From contig CANTUZ010000025.1 in the NCBI GenBank assembly GCA_947846985.1, positions 5,950,100-6,014,099 of the forward strand: a DNA stretch of 64,000 nucleotides, read 5' to 3'. Every line of letters starts with the position of its first letter. Within the stretch, counting starts at the first letter, position 1. The position numbers were made by a program, and so were the translations under genes. The notes below the pieces were generated by a model. The model ran no database searches, was not told where the DNA came from, and saw only the letters and a list, made by a program, of their open reading frames with translations. Positions 12,308 to 25,085 of this stretch are shown here, one piece after another. Origin of the DNA: Fratercula arctica (Eukaryota > Chordata > Aves > Charadriiformes > Alcidae).

Positions 12308-12385
12308 CGAGTAATCCTAGCCCCATACTAGCTACTACGAAGAAAATTAACTGTATCCCAGCCAAAACCAGCACAATGTGACACT
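12308..12385 (-). mobile_element. LTR-E fragment
   Basis: Matches the first 75 bases of LTR-E (24160) on -: GCTGGTTTTGGCTGGGATA and AGTAGCTAGTATGGG. It lies in the PIK3R1 intron from which one exon is missing. Confidence 0.7.
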
Positions 12386-12840
12386 CCCAAACCTTTGCCC
12401 AAGTCATAACTATGCTGGAAGGATACCAGGTTTTACAAGATAAATCTTAACTGCTGCATAAAACACCAAGCACCCAGTTCTGCACACGTATATTTGTTTC
12501 AACTCACATAAACATTTACAGACTTGGGGTCCCAAGTTGTTAATCAAGCTTCCAGTCATAATAGAAGTAGCTACCATTAGAGAAGCTGCATTTGCCCAAA
12601 CCCTTGATTAAAACTTACTTACTACACAAAATAATTACAGGTAAAGCAAAGACCTGTTAAAAATAATCTACTGTTCCATAACACTGCCAACTTACAGCAA
12701 GTCACTACCATTATTCTGAATTCAGCTCTGCACTGTATATGACTGAGTGCCATACAGCTTTGGAAACTATTTGGTTCATCAGATGCCAAATGCCTAGGCA
12801 TGGTGTTGAGCACTGTATGTTCTTCATTTCAAAGATGACG

Positions 12841-12890
12841 TACTTTGGGCCGGGTTGGCCAATGACAAGATGACAGATGCCCTCAGATCT
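12841..12890 (-). mobile_element. LTR-A terminal fragment
   Basis: GGGTTGGCCAATGACAAGATG plus flanks resembles the 3' terminus of LTR-A (compare 63838-63875 on the opposite strand). Only about 50 bases remain. Confidence 0.5.
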
Positions 12891-13589
12891 AGACATGCAT
12901 TATTTACTTATCTATTTAGGTAAACATAATGGAAAATATAAGGCATAACACAGTTCTCTTCATTTTAGTAAGTAGAATGACTATATAAAATCTGGGTGGG
13001 CAATCAAGGATTTATCTGTATTCAGAAAGCTATTTTTTAACTTTTTATCAGTGCTGACAAGGTAAATGTATTAGAGGTCATGGTGTTCTGCAGTATGTTG
13101 GGAGTTGCAGGTTATGAAGTGACAAATACATTCATCTAAGATTCATCATCTACAGTGGTCATTTCAAACAAGTACAGCTTATAGGCTTTCAGCACATGGG
13201 CCAAATATTCTCTAATATGTCTGAAGACAGGATATTGTTACTTGTAACCTTCAAAGTTAGAACAGCACCTGTGAGAATTATCTAGTGCATCTCAGAATTA
13301 CCCAATCATGTGTGACACTAAGCACAAGACAGACTTCTACCAGTACACTCTGAACACATTGTGGTTTTTACCAAAATGTATATCTGTTTCCATTTGACTT
13401 TTAAATACTTGTTCTTTACTCTTCCCTGAGCATTTCACTTTTTTCAAAAGAAGAAACAAGTCTTACTGCACTAATGAAGGACAGAATTATTTTTTGTAAG
13501 ACTGACGCTTCCAAAGGAGTCATATATAGTTTCATTTTACTTGTTGAATGTTATTGTTCTGATATCAAGATCCTTGTATCTGCTTGCAG

Positions 13590-13791
13590 AAGTGCAGAGC
13601 TCAGAGGAATATGCTCAGTTGCTGAAGAAACTCATCAGATCTCCAAATATACCTCCCCAGTATTGGCTCATGCTCCAGTATTTGCTCAGACATTTCCTCA
13701 GACTTTGTCAAGCCTCCAGCAAAAATCTCTTGAATGCAAGATCTCTGGCTGAAATTTTCAGCCCTCTGCTTTTCAAATTCCAGATAGCAAG
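13590..13791 (+). CDS. PIK3R1: PIK3R1 exon, BH-domain core
   Basis: Acceptor TTGCTTGCAG, donor AGGTATGT, 202 bases, open throughout ([15 protein letters not shown] to [11 protein letters not shown]). It is strongly p85 alpha-like, with [12 protein letters not shown] and SSKNLLNAR motifs. It starts in phase 1, so it could be spliced to the donor of the missing exon. Confidence 0.88.
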
Positions 13792-13986
13792 GTATGTGAG
13801 TCATCTTTATTATATTCTATATAGTAAACATGGGTTAGCTATATATAAAAGTAAGTTTAATTAATTCATTTCCTGACCTTACTTCTAATGTGGAGGGCAT
13901 TGTTGTAAATTTTTCCAATGTTTTTTGAATAATACTAATGTATACTTTTGCATTGTTCCTAGTTCTTACTAATTCATCTCTTGCAG

Positions 13987-14066
13987 CTCTGGTAATACTG
14001 AACACCACATAAAAATCCTAGAGGTTTTAATCACAAGTGAATGGAATGAGAGACAGCCTGTACCAG
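13987..14066 (+). CDS. PIK3R1: PIK3R1 exon, BH-domain end
   Basis: Acceptor TCTCTTGCAG, donor AGGTAAAA, 80 bases, in phase with the preceding exon. Encodes SSGNTEHHIKILEVLI and EWNERQPVPG, the junction to the proline-rich linker of p85 alpha. Open. Confidence 0.88.
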
Positions 14067-14104
14067 GTAAAAAATATTTGTAATTAAAAAAATTATATAC
14101 CGTT

Positions 14105-15060
14105 GTCAGAGTACTGGGTCCAGTCCTCTTCAATATATTCATCAATGACCTGGATGAGGGGATAGAGTGCACCCTCAGCAAGTTTGCTGATGGCACAAAG
14201 CTGGGGGGGGGTGGCTGACACACCAGAAGGCTGTGCCGTCATACAGAGACCTGGACAGGTTGGAGATTTGGGCAGAGAGGAACCTTATGAAATTCAACAA
14301 GGGCAAGTGTAGGGTGCTGCACCTGGGGAGGAATAACCCCATGCACCAGTACAGGTTGGGGGCTGACCTGGTGGAGAGCAGCTCTGTGGAAAGAGACCTG
14401 GGAGTCCTGGTGGACAACAGGATGACCATGAGCCAGCAATGTGCCCTTGTGGCCAAGGCAGCCAATGGCATCCTGGGGTGCATCAAGAAGAGCGTGGCCA
14501 GCAGGTCGAGGGAGGTCATCCTCCCCCTCTACTCTGCCCTGGTGAGGCCGCATCTGGAGTACTGTGTCCAGTTCTGGGCTCCCCGGTTCAAGAAGGACAG
14601 GGAACTGCTGGAGAGGGTACAGCAAAGGGCTACCAAGATGATTAGGGGACTAGAACACCTCTCTTATGAAGAAAGGCTGAGGGACTTGGGTCTCTTCAGT
14701 CTGGAAAAAAGACAGCTGAGGGGGGATCTTATCAATGCTTATAAAAACTTAAAGGATGGGTGTCAGGAGGATGGGGCCAGGCTCTTTTCAGTGGTGCCCA
14801 GCGACAGGACAAGAGGTAATGGGCACAGTCTTGAACATAGGAAGTTCCACCTAAACATGAGGAGGAGCTTCTTTACCCTGAGGGTGGCAGAGCACTGGAA
14901 CAGGCTGCCCAGAGAGGTGGTGGAGTCTCCATCTCTGGAGACATTCAAAACCCACCTGGACGCGTTCCTGTGCAACCTGCTCTAGGTGACCCTGCTCTGG
15001 CAGGGGGGTTGGACTAGATGATCTCCAGAGGTCCCTTCCAACCCTATGATTCTATGATTG
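14105..15060 (+). mobile_element. CR1 LINE, 3' fragment with 250-residue open frame
   Basis: The CR1 ORF2 C-terminal part begins at [21 protein letters not shown] codons of the reverse transcriptase and runs open from 14233 to 14985 ([34 protein letters not shown]). It ends in the 3' tail CTATGATTCTATGATTG. Inserted in the PIK3R1 intron. Confidence 0.95.
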
Positions 15061-16437
15061 TTCTTAAATATTAAAATACAACGTAATGACAGTAAATGCA
15101 TGTTGTTTTTATTTTTTAATCAAACTTAATGCAAAAGTGCATAATTACACAACTAAGTAGAAGTTGTTCATATGTTCCATAGTGGTGTGTAACATTTGTT
15201 TTATAAGAAATTGTCTTTTTCATTAAAATCATTTTAGTACCCATAGTTTTTACAGCATTAGGACTTTCATTCCTTTTTCAGTAAACAGTCAATAGGAATC
15301 TGTGAACTTATAAGACCTGTAAACCAATAGAATACATATCGTACAGCGGTGGTAGTGGTGGGGGAAATTCTGGAGATTTTATTTAACTCTCACTCTACTC
15401 CCAGGCAAATTTTCTTAGAAATGCAATAGTCCATAGAGATCATCTGAAGAAAGTAAGATTTCCTCCTTTCTTATATGCATTTTTTAATCCAGAGACTCAA
15501 AAGATTTCTTAATCAATAACAATAAACAATGTGGAAAATATTAACACCCCATTCAGGAAAGTTAATTACACTTGTTTTGATTCTGTGAGTTAGCACCTAA
15601 TTTAGTCAACAAAGAGTAAACCCCACCTCTAATTTATGCAAAAATCCCTGGTTTTAAATCAAATATTTAGTAGGAGCAAGGCAGAGTTGCTAACTGTGTG
15701 CAGAAGAAATTACTAATGCAGGGGGACTTTAGATACTGGCTTTTACAGCTTAGTGACAGAGAATATCCGAACAAAAGATAGGGCAATGTTGAACAGAACG
15801 TTGGGCAAGCTGTAGCTCTCCTGCCTCTCTATTCAAAGTACAAGGTAAAGTTCATGGCAGTAGGATTTGTAGGGCTGCTAAGATTTGAAGAGCTAGAATA
15901 CAGCAACAGAAAAACAGCATCAGAAAAATGCCTTATGTCTCGTATTTCAGGTAGGCCCATTGTATAATGAAGATTAATTTAAAATTAATTTAAAATGTCT
16001 AAGATTTTTATTCCTACAGCTTTGATTGGAAGACTTTTCCAACCTTGCCAGCTCTATTAGTTAGGAACATTTCCCTAATATTTACTATATGTGTATTTTC
16101 AGCTACTTTATACCTGTTAGGTTTCGTTCAATTTTGTCAAAATAATTAAGGAGTCATTTCCAGAACCACTGTGTATTTTTCTTTCTAATATTTCATAACA
16201 ACCAGGAGAGTCCAAACTTTCAATGACTACTTGTCTTATTTTACTAAGAATCAACAAATAATTGCTAATTGTTAAATAATGATTTTATCTTTGCCACGTT
16301 ATAAGCCTTACAAAGCAAAATACGTTATTGAAACCTCTAATATTCTAAAGAGTTTGCTAATAGTATTTTTTGAAAATTATATGTTTGAAAATGCTTTAGG
16401 ATATGTAAATTTATATGGCTTCAGGTGCTGTGGGAGG
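15061..16437. other. No feature recognised
   Basis: AT-rich sequence between CR1 and the solo LTR, possibly PIK3R1 intron. No further exon or repeat was recognised. Confidence 0.45.
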
Positions 16438-17181
16438 TGTCCTTGTTTGAGGTAAAACAGAACCAATTTTCTGTCCTGTAATTTTACTTTCCAGCTAAGC
16501 TTCTTCTAACTAACTGAACTCTCTGAAATTAACAGCATATTGTGGAGACACTGTTTGCTCTCAGAGTGATAAGACCTATGTTTATACTTCATGCTAAGGA
16601 ATGGTATGCAGAGAGGCTCTTGCTTATATTTATTGCTAGAACAACCAAGGTCAGATAACTTTGTTATTTGCCCCATTGGAGGGTCGGAAATGGAAGAGCA
16701 TAGAGGGGTCACACCTGCAGGGAGGAGCAGACAGGACAGGTGACCCAAAAATGACCAACAGGGGTATTCCATCCTATCTGCCTCATGCTCTGTATAAAAG
16801 CTGAGGGATCAAAGGATCAGCTCTCTTTCTTCAATGGCCGACGTCCGAGGAGGACCCTGTCTGTTCATCTGCCTTTGGTCCCGATCCCTGCATTCCTGAC
16901 TCCAGCTCTGGAATCCAGTTCCCACCTGTCGCTGACTCCAGTCTGGGACTTTCCCAGTGCCTGCCAGTGATGTGATTGTCATCCTGGAAGCTTGATACTG
17001 GTTTTGTATATATTGTATGTATTTCATTATTCATTCCTTTTTATTATTTCATTAATATTTTCATGAAGGTAATTCATTTTTTTTTCTAAACTCATAAGTC
17101 TCTTCTTCTGTCTCCCTCCTCTCCTTGGAGAGAGAGGTAGGGGAGTTCATTTCAGTGGCCAGTCCAGCCCAAACCACAACA
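16438..17181 (+). mobile_element. Solo LTR-A
   Basis: Starts TGTCCTTGTTTGAGG, ends CCAAACCACAACA, 744 bp, TATA at GTATAAAAG near 16794. No internal proviral sequence adjoins either end. Flanks (GGAGG and GGTTA) do not form a clear target duplication. Confidence 0.88.
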
Positions 17182-17284
17182 GGTTACAAAGGTAGGGTCA
17201 ACAGTGAGAGTTTCTTAAGTTGCAAAGTGAGAGTTTAAGTTGCACTTAAGAGATCACTTGATTGCATATAGTCCTGAGTTACTT

Positions 17285-17770
17285 CAATGAGGAAAGTATA
17301 AAAGTGGAGCATGTTCAGAGAAGGGCAACAAAGCTGGTGAGGGTTCTAGAGAACAGGTCTTATGAGGAGTGGCTGAGGGAACTAGGGTTGTTTAGCCTGG
17401 AGAAAAGGAGGCTGAGGGGAGACCTTATCGCTCTCTACAACTACCTGAAAGGAGGTTGTAGCGAGGCGGGGGTTGGTCTCTTCTCCCAAGTAACAGGCAA
17501 TAGGACAAGAGGAAATGGCCTCAAGTTGTGCCAGGGGTGGTTTAGACTGGATTTTAGGAAAAATTTCTTCACTGAAAGGGTTATCAAGCATTGGAACAGG
17601 CTGCCCAGGGAAGTGGTTGAGTCACCATCCCTGGAGGTATTTAAAAGACGGGTAGATGTATTGCTGAGGGACATGGTTTAGTGGTAACTTGTCAGTGTTA
17701 GGTTAATGGTTGGACTTGATGATCTTAAATGTCTCTTCCAACCAAAACGATTCTATGATTCTATGATTCT
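17285..17770 (+). mobile_element. CR1 LINE, 3' fragment
   Basis: ORF2 C-terminus ([25 protein letters not shown]) and the tail ATTCTATGATTCTATGATTCT at 17751-17770. 5' truncated. Confidence 0.93.
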
Positions 17771-18971
17771 ACTTGCCTGGTAGCTGCACTGATGGGGCCT
17801 TGGCAGCTCTACTAGGCCAATGGCTATAGAGCTCAATGGGCATTTAAAACTAATTTTTTGATAGTACTTCTGGCATTCAGAGATGCTAATGTTGACGTAC
17901 AAGGCAAGTACTTCTGGTAGCAAAGCCTCACATAGCAGAGCAATCACAGCAATTTTTGACAGAAAGCACACCTTTGAAGGCTTTGAGATCCTTGCAGCCT
18001 TTAAAAATTTCATTCTAAGCCAGCCAGTTCCAAGATGTTTCAAAAGCTTAAGCTTCCCATGATCAAAGGCTCTCTTGAATAACACTGTTATGTTCTCCTC
18101 CTTAAATCCTGTCTACTTGTCAGTGTTGGTGAGGAATTTGGCAATTTATTGCTTCTACTACTGAAGCATATTGAAACATGCAAACTGCATGCGTATAACT
18201 CCTCAACAGTGGCACCTATTCTGTTGATATCTCAGGATACGACAACACATAGCAATATTTTGAGAAAACCAGATTGCTATTTATTCCACCATTTAATTTA
18301 GAATGCAGAAAAGTGATCAATGTTTAGTAATACCACTGTAGGCAAGACAAACATGTAGTTGCCACTTGGTAAGTCATATACTTTGAAAGTAACATCTATT
18401 TGAAAATAAAATTGGGGACCAAATTTTCAGTCTCTGACTTGAAAAATTCTTACCCAGTTTTGCTTGCTGTCTTGTCTGCAAAGGCAGGGTGTATTCAGAC
18501 AGCTTTTTGCATGTTCCAGGTGGTTCACCTCATCTTTTCATTAGTGTATACAAACACAAGTTTTGCATTATAGAAACCAGATGTCCATTCACTTTTCTCA
18601 CAGACCCAGTTTTGCCAATAATGAATGCTGTTAGTGATGAGTTAGTGATAGACCATATAGCTCCTCGCCTATATTTTATCCATACTGTGTTTATTAGCAT
18701 AAAGTAAAAACATTCAGTGGGACAACTCAACTGTATAACTTGTGCCAACATACCTTCTCCCATCTCAGCAAGGCTGGTCCAAGGCTGTAATCACTAGATG
18801 TTTTTAGTTCAGAGAGTCTCCTTTGGGGGTCCCTTCTCTGTCATTGTCAGAATATCTCAGGCAGGCAATCTTTGTCTTAGTCTCCCACACTTACATTTGA
18901 TATAAACTATTTTATCTCTCTTTTTGTATAACACAGCTGAATATGACTAAATGTGCAATTTGTCCACAAAA
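17771..18971. other. No feature recognised
   Basis: No coding exon, RNA gene or recognisable repeat. Confidence 0.45.
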
Positions 18972-19256
18972 CCTACATGATTATTGGTAATGGTAATGGC
19001 TTTAAACTAGAGCAGGGTAGGTTTAGATTAGACATTAGGAAGAAGTTCTTTACTGTGAGGGTGGTGAGACACTGGAACAGGTTGCCCAGAGAGGTGGTGG
19101 AGACCCCATCCCTGGAGACATTCAAGGCCAGGCTTGATGAGGCTCTGAGCAATCTGGTCTAGTTGAAGATGTCCCTGCTTAGTGTAGGGGGGTTGGACTA
19201 GATGACCTTTAAAGGTCCCTTCCAACCCAACAGATTCTATGATTCTATGATTCTAT
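18972..19256 (+). mobile_element. CR1 LINE, short 3' fragment
   Basis: The last 60 codons of ORF2 ([27 protein letters not shown]) plus 3' UTR and the ATTCTATG octamer tail. Confidence 0.92.
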
Positions 19257-20621
19257 TCATCCTTGCCGTTACAACAAACACAACTTCTCTTCTTGCCAGG
19301 AGGGGAGAACGAGGGTGGGACAAAAAATAGGTATATTGCAGCCTATTGCTGGGCTATGATTCCTGTCTGTTAGCTCAAGTTTGAGTAACAGTGAGAACAG
19401 GGAGGTAGGAGCTGTTTCCACTAAGAAAATAAGCTACTGGGAAAACTACCAACTAGACTCAACTTGCTTTCTTACACAGGTCTGTGACCTACTGCTACCT
19501 ATTTATATTCTGTTATAGTCTAGGCCCTGATCTTGGCTTTTAATTCCTTTATTTCCTCAAATATAAAATAAATAATTTTAACACTGCAAAATATAAGCAC
19601 CTGTGGACATCTCCAAAAGATTTGAATCAGACCCCCATATTCTGCATGCAAAATGAACAGGCAAGCAAATACATAAGCATAAGTATTATTATTTGCCAGT
19701 ATCTACAAGTTTTACAGCTATCTATGTAATACAAATACATACCTGGTTCTTTTTTTACATGTATCTGTTCATTAGAAGTTTTGACATTTTTAATCTTTGT
19801 CTTAACGGAAGTCATACTGGGGAACATGCACCTTTTTTGGAAGCACCAGCAATCTCCACTAGCAAAATGGAGAAAGAAACATCTAGGACACTGGCAGGCC
19901 AATGCTCTGGCATTTCAAGTTTATTCCAGAAATAATTTGTATGAAAGTGCAATATGAGATGTAAGTCTGTTCCTTAACAATTTGGAAAACAGCTTCAGAT
20001 GAGACAAACATCCTAGTTCAGCCATTAAGGCCCCCTCTTCATTTACCAGGACAGGCTTCTTCTTACACTACTATGGTATGATCATGTTCATACTCAAACT
20101 TGTCACTATAGTTTTGTGCATACAGAAAAAACACTCACTAGAGGGAAAGACTGCATAATCAAGGATCATCTACCTCTTTGCTTTTCCTCTTGTAGCCAAC
20201 AAATTAAAAGCTATGAGGAAATGCTAATGGGCTATCTTCTGGCAATCAGGATAAAGAGATTTTTAAGCTGCAGAAGAAATTATACTCTCTAGCAATAACA
20301 TCTGACCAGACAACTGATCTATCATAAAACAGGGTTTTGTCTAAGCAAAAAAAACCCAACTTCAATAAAAGCTGATATTACTTCTACCCTGCATACAAAG
20401 AGCAGCAATTCTGTGTAGCAGAAGCAATTGTATTTTGGGGGAAGCAGAAAGGGTAATACTTGCCTCAGTGTTGCAATTACAGCTGCATATATGGCAGTAA
20501 GGACAATACAGAAGCACTGCTAACACTGATGTCCTCATTCAGGGAGAGATGCTGAGCAAGTCAGGGAAACAATGCGGGCCAACCAGTGCTGTAACTGTCA
20601 AAGAGCTGGAGATGAGAGAGA
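19257..20621. other. No feature recognised
   Basis: No gene or repeat recognised. Confidence 0.45.
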
Positions 20622-21546
20622 CTCAATCAGTGGGACTGAGTGCACCCTCAGCAAGTTTGCCGACGACACCAAGCTGTGTGGTGCAGTTGACACGCTGGAG
20701 GGAAGGGATGCCATCCAGAGGGACCTTGACAGGCTTGAGAGGTGGGCCCATCCCAACCTCATGAAGTTCAACAAGGCCAAGTGCAAGGTCCTCCTGCATG
20801 TGGGTCAGGGCAATCCAGGGCCAAGGCTGGGCGGAGAATGGCTTGAGAGCAGCCCTGAGGAGAAGGACTTGGGGGTGCTGGTGGATGAGAAGCTCAACAT
20901 GAGCCGGCAATGTGCGCTTGCAGCCCAGAAAGCCAACTGCATCCTGGGCTGCATCAAAAGAAGCGTGGCCAGCAGGTCGAGGGAGGTGATCCTCCTCTAC
21001 TCCATTCTGGTGAGACCCCACCTGAAGTACTGCGTCCACCTCTGGGGCCCCCAACATAAGAAGGACATGGACCTGTTGAAGTGAGTCCAGCGGAGGGCCA
21101 CGAAGATGATCAGAGGGCTGGAGCACCTCTCCTATGAAGACAGGCTGAGAGATTTGGGGCTGTTGAGGAGAGGGGAGGGGAGGGAAGGGAGAGGAGAGGG
21201 AGGGGACCTTATAGCAGCCTTCCAGTACCTAAAGGGTACCTACAGGAAAGATGGGGAGGGAATCTTTATCAGGGAGTGGAGCGATAGGACAAGGGGTAAC
21301 GGTTTCATGCTGAAAGAGGGTAGATTTAGATTGGATATCAGGAAGAAGTTCTTTACTGTGAGGGTGGTGAGGCACTGGAACAGGTTGCCCAGGGAAGTTG
21401 TCGATGCCTCATCCCTGGAAGTGTTCGAGGCCAGGCTGGATGGGGCTCTGAGTAACCTGGTCTAGTGGGAGATGTCCCTGCTCATGTCAGGGGGGTTGGA
21501 ACTAGATGATCTTTATGGTCCCTTCCAACTCTTAACCATTCTATGG
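20622..21546 (+). mobile_element. CR1 LINE, 3' fragment with purine-rich expansion
   Basis: ORF2 C-terminal region in two open pieces (20572-21084 and 21106-21465) separated by a TGA at 21082-21084. A GGGGAGGGGAGGGAAGGG-type purine tract (21160-21205) replaces the usual EKRRLRGDL codons. The 3' tail is weak (ATTCTATGGTTC). Confidence 0.9.
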
Positions 21547-24159
21547 TTCAATGTGTTGATGTTAGAACTACTACTGAGGATGAGGAGTCTAGTCATCCTG
21601 AGAGTATCATTAGGGCATTAGAAATGTGGCTGTATCAGTCAGATTGACACTACATTAATAATTATATTCTAACAGCTGCTTGTTTTTAATATTGCTTCTG
21701 AATTAATTAATTTTTTGTAATGCAATAGTTTATTTTGAGGGTCCTCCTGGGATTTTTCATATGATCTCTTACAAAAATATAACTCCTTCTCTGTGCATTT
21801 CAAAGTCGATCCTGGGCAATGGAATGTTTTTTAGTAGAACATTTGCACATCTATTAATATGCTGAAAAAAACCTCAGATGCAAATTTTCAAGCTTTATAG
21901 TCTATGGTTAGCTAGCCTCTGCACTTAGGCCTGTAAAATGCTTGAATAATTTCCAAAAGTTGAGTCTTAATACAATGTTACGTAAATTTACAGGATTAGA
22001 ACACAAGTCTGTTTTCAGCACCAAAATCATTCAGTGACCTGATCACGTGAAGTGTTGTGTTTTTATAGTTATCATAGAAGACTCAAAGATAAATTTTTCA
22101 AAATTATCATCTTTAAGATTATTGGTTGTAGTGGCTTGAGTTTCCATAAAAAAATGTTTAGAGACATTGTAATAAAGGAAGATACCTAGAAAAGATATCT
22201 TATTTGTCATATAAGTGTTCTGAGAATGACAATCTATAATAGAATTTTTCAAGTTCAGAAGTTAAGAGGTTTTAAACAGAAAGAATCTTACTTGTTGAAA
22301 ATCATGTAATGAGAACTAAGTGATAACAGGTAAGCCAATGCTGCCAGGTTTTTTTTCTTTTTCACAGACTGAAGTGATAGCTTCCTCCTTTCTTTTTTCT
22401 TTCTGTTATTCTCAAGCCTGAATGAAAACATTCTGTCTAAAATGAGCTGTGCATGAAATTTTAGTGGTATCTTACGCAGTATGTAGATACATTAAACACA
22501 GGTTTGGAGATAACTGATCTGAATAGGGAGGAGATCTTTGTACAACTTGTGTTTTTTTTTTCTTATCGCATCACCTACTAATTATCCTTCTTGCCTCAAA
22601 GCAATAGAAATTATGCAATTGCGCCTTATATCTTAATATATCTTATATATCTTAATATTAATATCTGAAATTGGGCATCCTATAGCTAGAGTGATGCTAT
22701 GCACACCATAGCACAAAAACAGGAGTTACTGTTAGGCCATTATTTGATTTTATTTTATCACAACTCTGGATTGATATTTTTTTCTGTCACAGTGTTTAAC
22801 AGCAAACTATGCATTTTTGTTTGTGAATTAGAATAGTGCTTAGCCCTCCACAAAAGTTGAAGTACTAAAGTTAAAATACATGTTATGCCTATGTGTGCAG
22901 TACGTCAAGACAAAGTAATGTTGCAGGAGAAGTAAGATCAGAGAAATGTTTGGTGTTTTGAAATAATCAGTAACCAGATCCATTTTCTGATTCCTGTCTC
23001 ATTCTTTGTGTTTATCAGTAGGAGGCCTGAAAGCTGGTAAGTGTTACTGGGCAAACTAGATGATTTAGCATCCATTTTTAACACCCTAACTTGATGAGCA
23101 GCCACACAGGCTTTAAAAAGTAACGCTGATTCTACAGTCAGAAACAAAGTGCATGTCTGTAAACATGGTATTCAAAACAGTAGTATTAGAAGAAAGTATC
23201 TTAGTTATAACAGATTATAGTTAACAGTGCTGCTTATGTCTCGCAGATAGAATCTCACACAACATAGAGAGATGTGAAGACACATATGCTTTTAGAGGTA
23301 TATATTGAAAAATGGACTATATTTGTAGGTATAGAAGACTGTATGTTCAGTTCATTTTTGAGGATCATAAAGGCTCTTGGTTTTCCTGTCTGGAGCAGAC
23401 TTGCGCTGGATGCAGGTCCCACAGCTGTCCACAGGGACTGGCAGGTGCTTGGGGTGGCACGGTCGGTTTGACTGAGCTGGGTTGTACAGAAGGAGGTGGT
23501 GCGATAGGAGAGTTAGGAGGGGGTTTGGGGGGATAACTCAGGGAGATGGGAGTCCTCTTGGGGTGGAGGTGTGTTGAGGAGCGTGAAGTGGCTTTGAGTG
23601 TGTGAGATCAAGGTGTGTCTTATCGCAAGAAGGTAAGGAGGTGGTGGGAGAGCGAAAGAGATGTGGAGAGCTGGCGACGTTGTGGGCAGACGGGCTGGTG
23701 AGGAGCAGAGGAAGTGATGATCCATCACTGGCTGGAAGGAGCTGCCATCCTGTATGGATAAATTGAAGCCTCTAATGGCCTGCATGCTAACTCAAGCTGA
23801 GCTGCTTTGTCTAAACTGTCTATCCCAGTTTATTCCCATTTCCCAGGCTTGTAAATAACATTGTAAATAATGGCTCAAGCTGTGAAATATTGCAGTTTTA
23901 AGCATGAAGAGGAAGGTTTAACTACTCACAGGGTCATAGCTAAGAATAAGTGAGGTAATGAGACTGCCTTATATGTAACTGCTTACTTGCTGGGGATGGG
24001 GTGAGAGTTCTGGCAGTATTGCCAAGATGCAGACACTTTGCTTTTAGCTGAACAGAATATTAGCAATCTTGGTGGCATAGCAACCAGAGCAGGGGAGTGT
24101 GAAGGCCGATCTTGTTCCTCTTGAAATTCGTCACAAAGCTGACCTGGACTGAGGTGGTG
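21547..24159. other. No gene recognised
   Basis: Mostly AT-rich single-copy-looking DNA. A GC- and G-rich block at about 23395-23780 stands out in composition, but I could not assign it. Confidence 0.4.
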
Positions 24160-24741
24160 TGCTGGTTTTGGCTGGGATAGAGTTAATTTTCTTCATAGTA
24201 GCTAGTATGGGTCTATGTTTTGGATTTGTGCTGAAAACGGTGCTGATAATACAGGGATATTTTAGTTACTGCTGAGCAGTGCTTACAGAATCGAGGCCTG
24301 CTTCTCACACCGCTCCACCAGCGAGTAGGCTGGGGGTGCACAAGAAGTTGGGGGGGGACACAGCCACGACAGCTGACCCCAGCTGTCCAAAGGGATATTC
24401 CATACCATATGACGTCATGCTCAGCATATAAAGCTGGGGGAAGACGAAGGAAGGGGGGACGTTTGGAGTGATGTCATTTGTCTTCCCAAGTAACCATTAT
24501 GTGTGATGGAGCCCTGCTTTCCTGGAGATGGTTGAACACCTGCCTGCCAAAGGGAAGTAGTGAACAAATTCCTTGTTTTGCTTTGCGTGCGCAGCTTTTA
24601 CTTTACCTATTAAACCGTCTTTATCTCAACCCACAAGTTTTCTCACTTTTACTCTTCTGATTCTCTCCCCCATCCCACTGTGAGGCAAGTGAGCGAGTGG
24701 CTGTGTGGTGCTTAGTTGCTGGCTGGGGTTAAACCACACCA
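24160..24741 (+). mobile_element. LTR-E, solo LTR
   Basis: Starts TGCTGGTTTTGGCTGGG, ends TTAAACCACACCA, with TATA box CATATAAAGC near 24424 and ATTAAA near 24610. Flanks are only loosely repeated. Minus-strand fragments of its 5' part occur at 12308-12385 and 50188-50312. Confidence 0.82.
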
Positions 24742-24798
24742 TGTGGTCAGGCTCAGCCTGTAGTCCTGTCAGTAGTGTCTTGGGGGCACCGCCAAATA

Positions 24799-25085
24799 TC
24801 GTAGAATCATAGAATGGTTTAGGTTGGAAGGGACCTTAAAGATCATCTAGTTCCAACCCCCCTGACATGGGCAGGAACACCTCCCACTAGACCAGGGTGC
24901 TCAAAGCCCCATCCAGGTTGGCCTTGAACACTTCCAGGGATGGGGCATCGACAACTTCCCTGGGCAACCTGTTCCAGCGCCTCACCACCCTCATAGTGAA
25001 AAATTTCTTCCTGATATCCAATCTAAATCTACTCTCCTTCAGCTTGAAACCATTACCCCTCATCCTATCGCTATGTAAAAACACT
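24799..25085 (-). mobile_element. CR1 LINE, short 3' fragment
   Basis: Tail octamers (AGAATCATAGAATGG) at 24800-24815, then the last 65 codons of ORF2 on - ([13 protein letters not shown]). Confidence 0.93.

Larger units (their letters stand above)
10056..14066 (+). pseudogene. PIK3R1: PIK3R1 (p85 alpha) RhoGAP/BH-domain exons, decayed copy
   Basis: Four exons with GT donors and AG acceptors encode consecutive parts of the p85 alpha regulatory subunit of class IA phosphoinositide 3-kinase, in its RhoGAP-like BH domain: [46 protein letters not shown]. The exon encoding the segment between CSTLY and SSEEY (around the family's LADAF...LLDLPNP) is absent from 12070-13589, and exon 2 carries an in-frame TGA. 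Exons 3 and 4 remain open and splice in phase. PIK3R1 is on chromosome Z in birds, so a degenerating W gametolog is the best guess. A duplicated fragment elsewhere is the alternative. A CR1 starts 39 bases after the last exon. Confidence 0.85.

Noticed and set aside
14175..14975. Minus-strand frames opposite CR1
   Set aside because: Antisense shadows of the CR1 ORF2 frame; same pattern at other CR1 copies.
23513..23785. 90-codon minus-strand frame in a G-rich block
   Set aside because: Proline/leucine-rich by composition only; no start context, motif or second copy.
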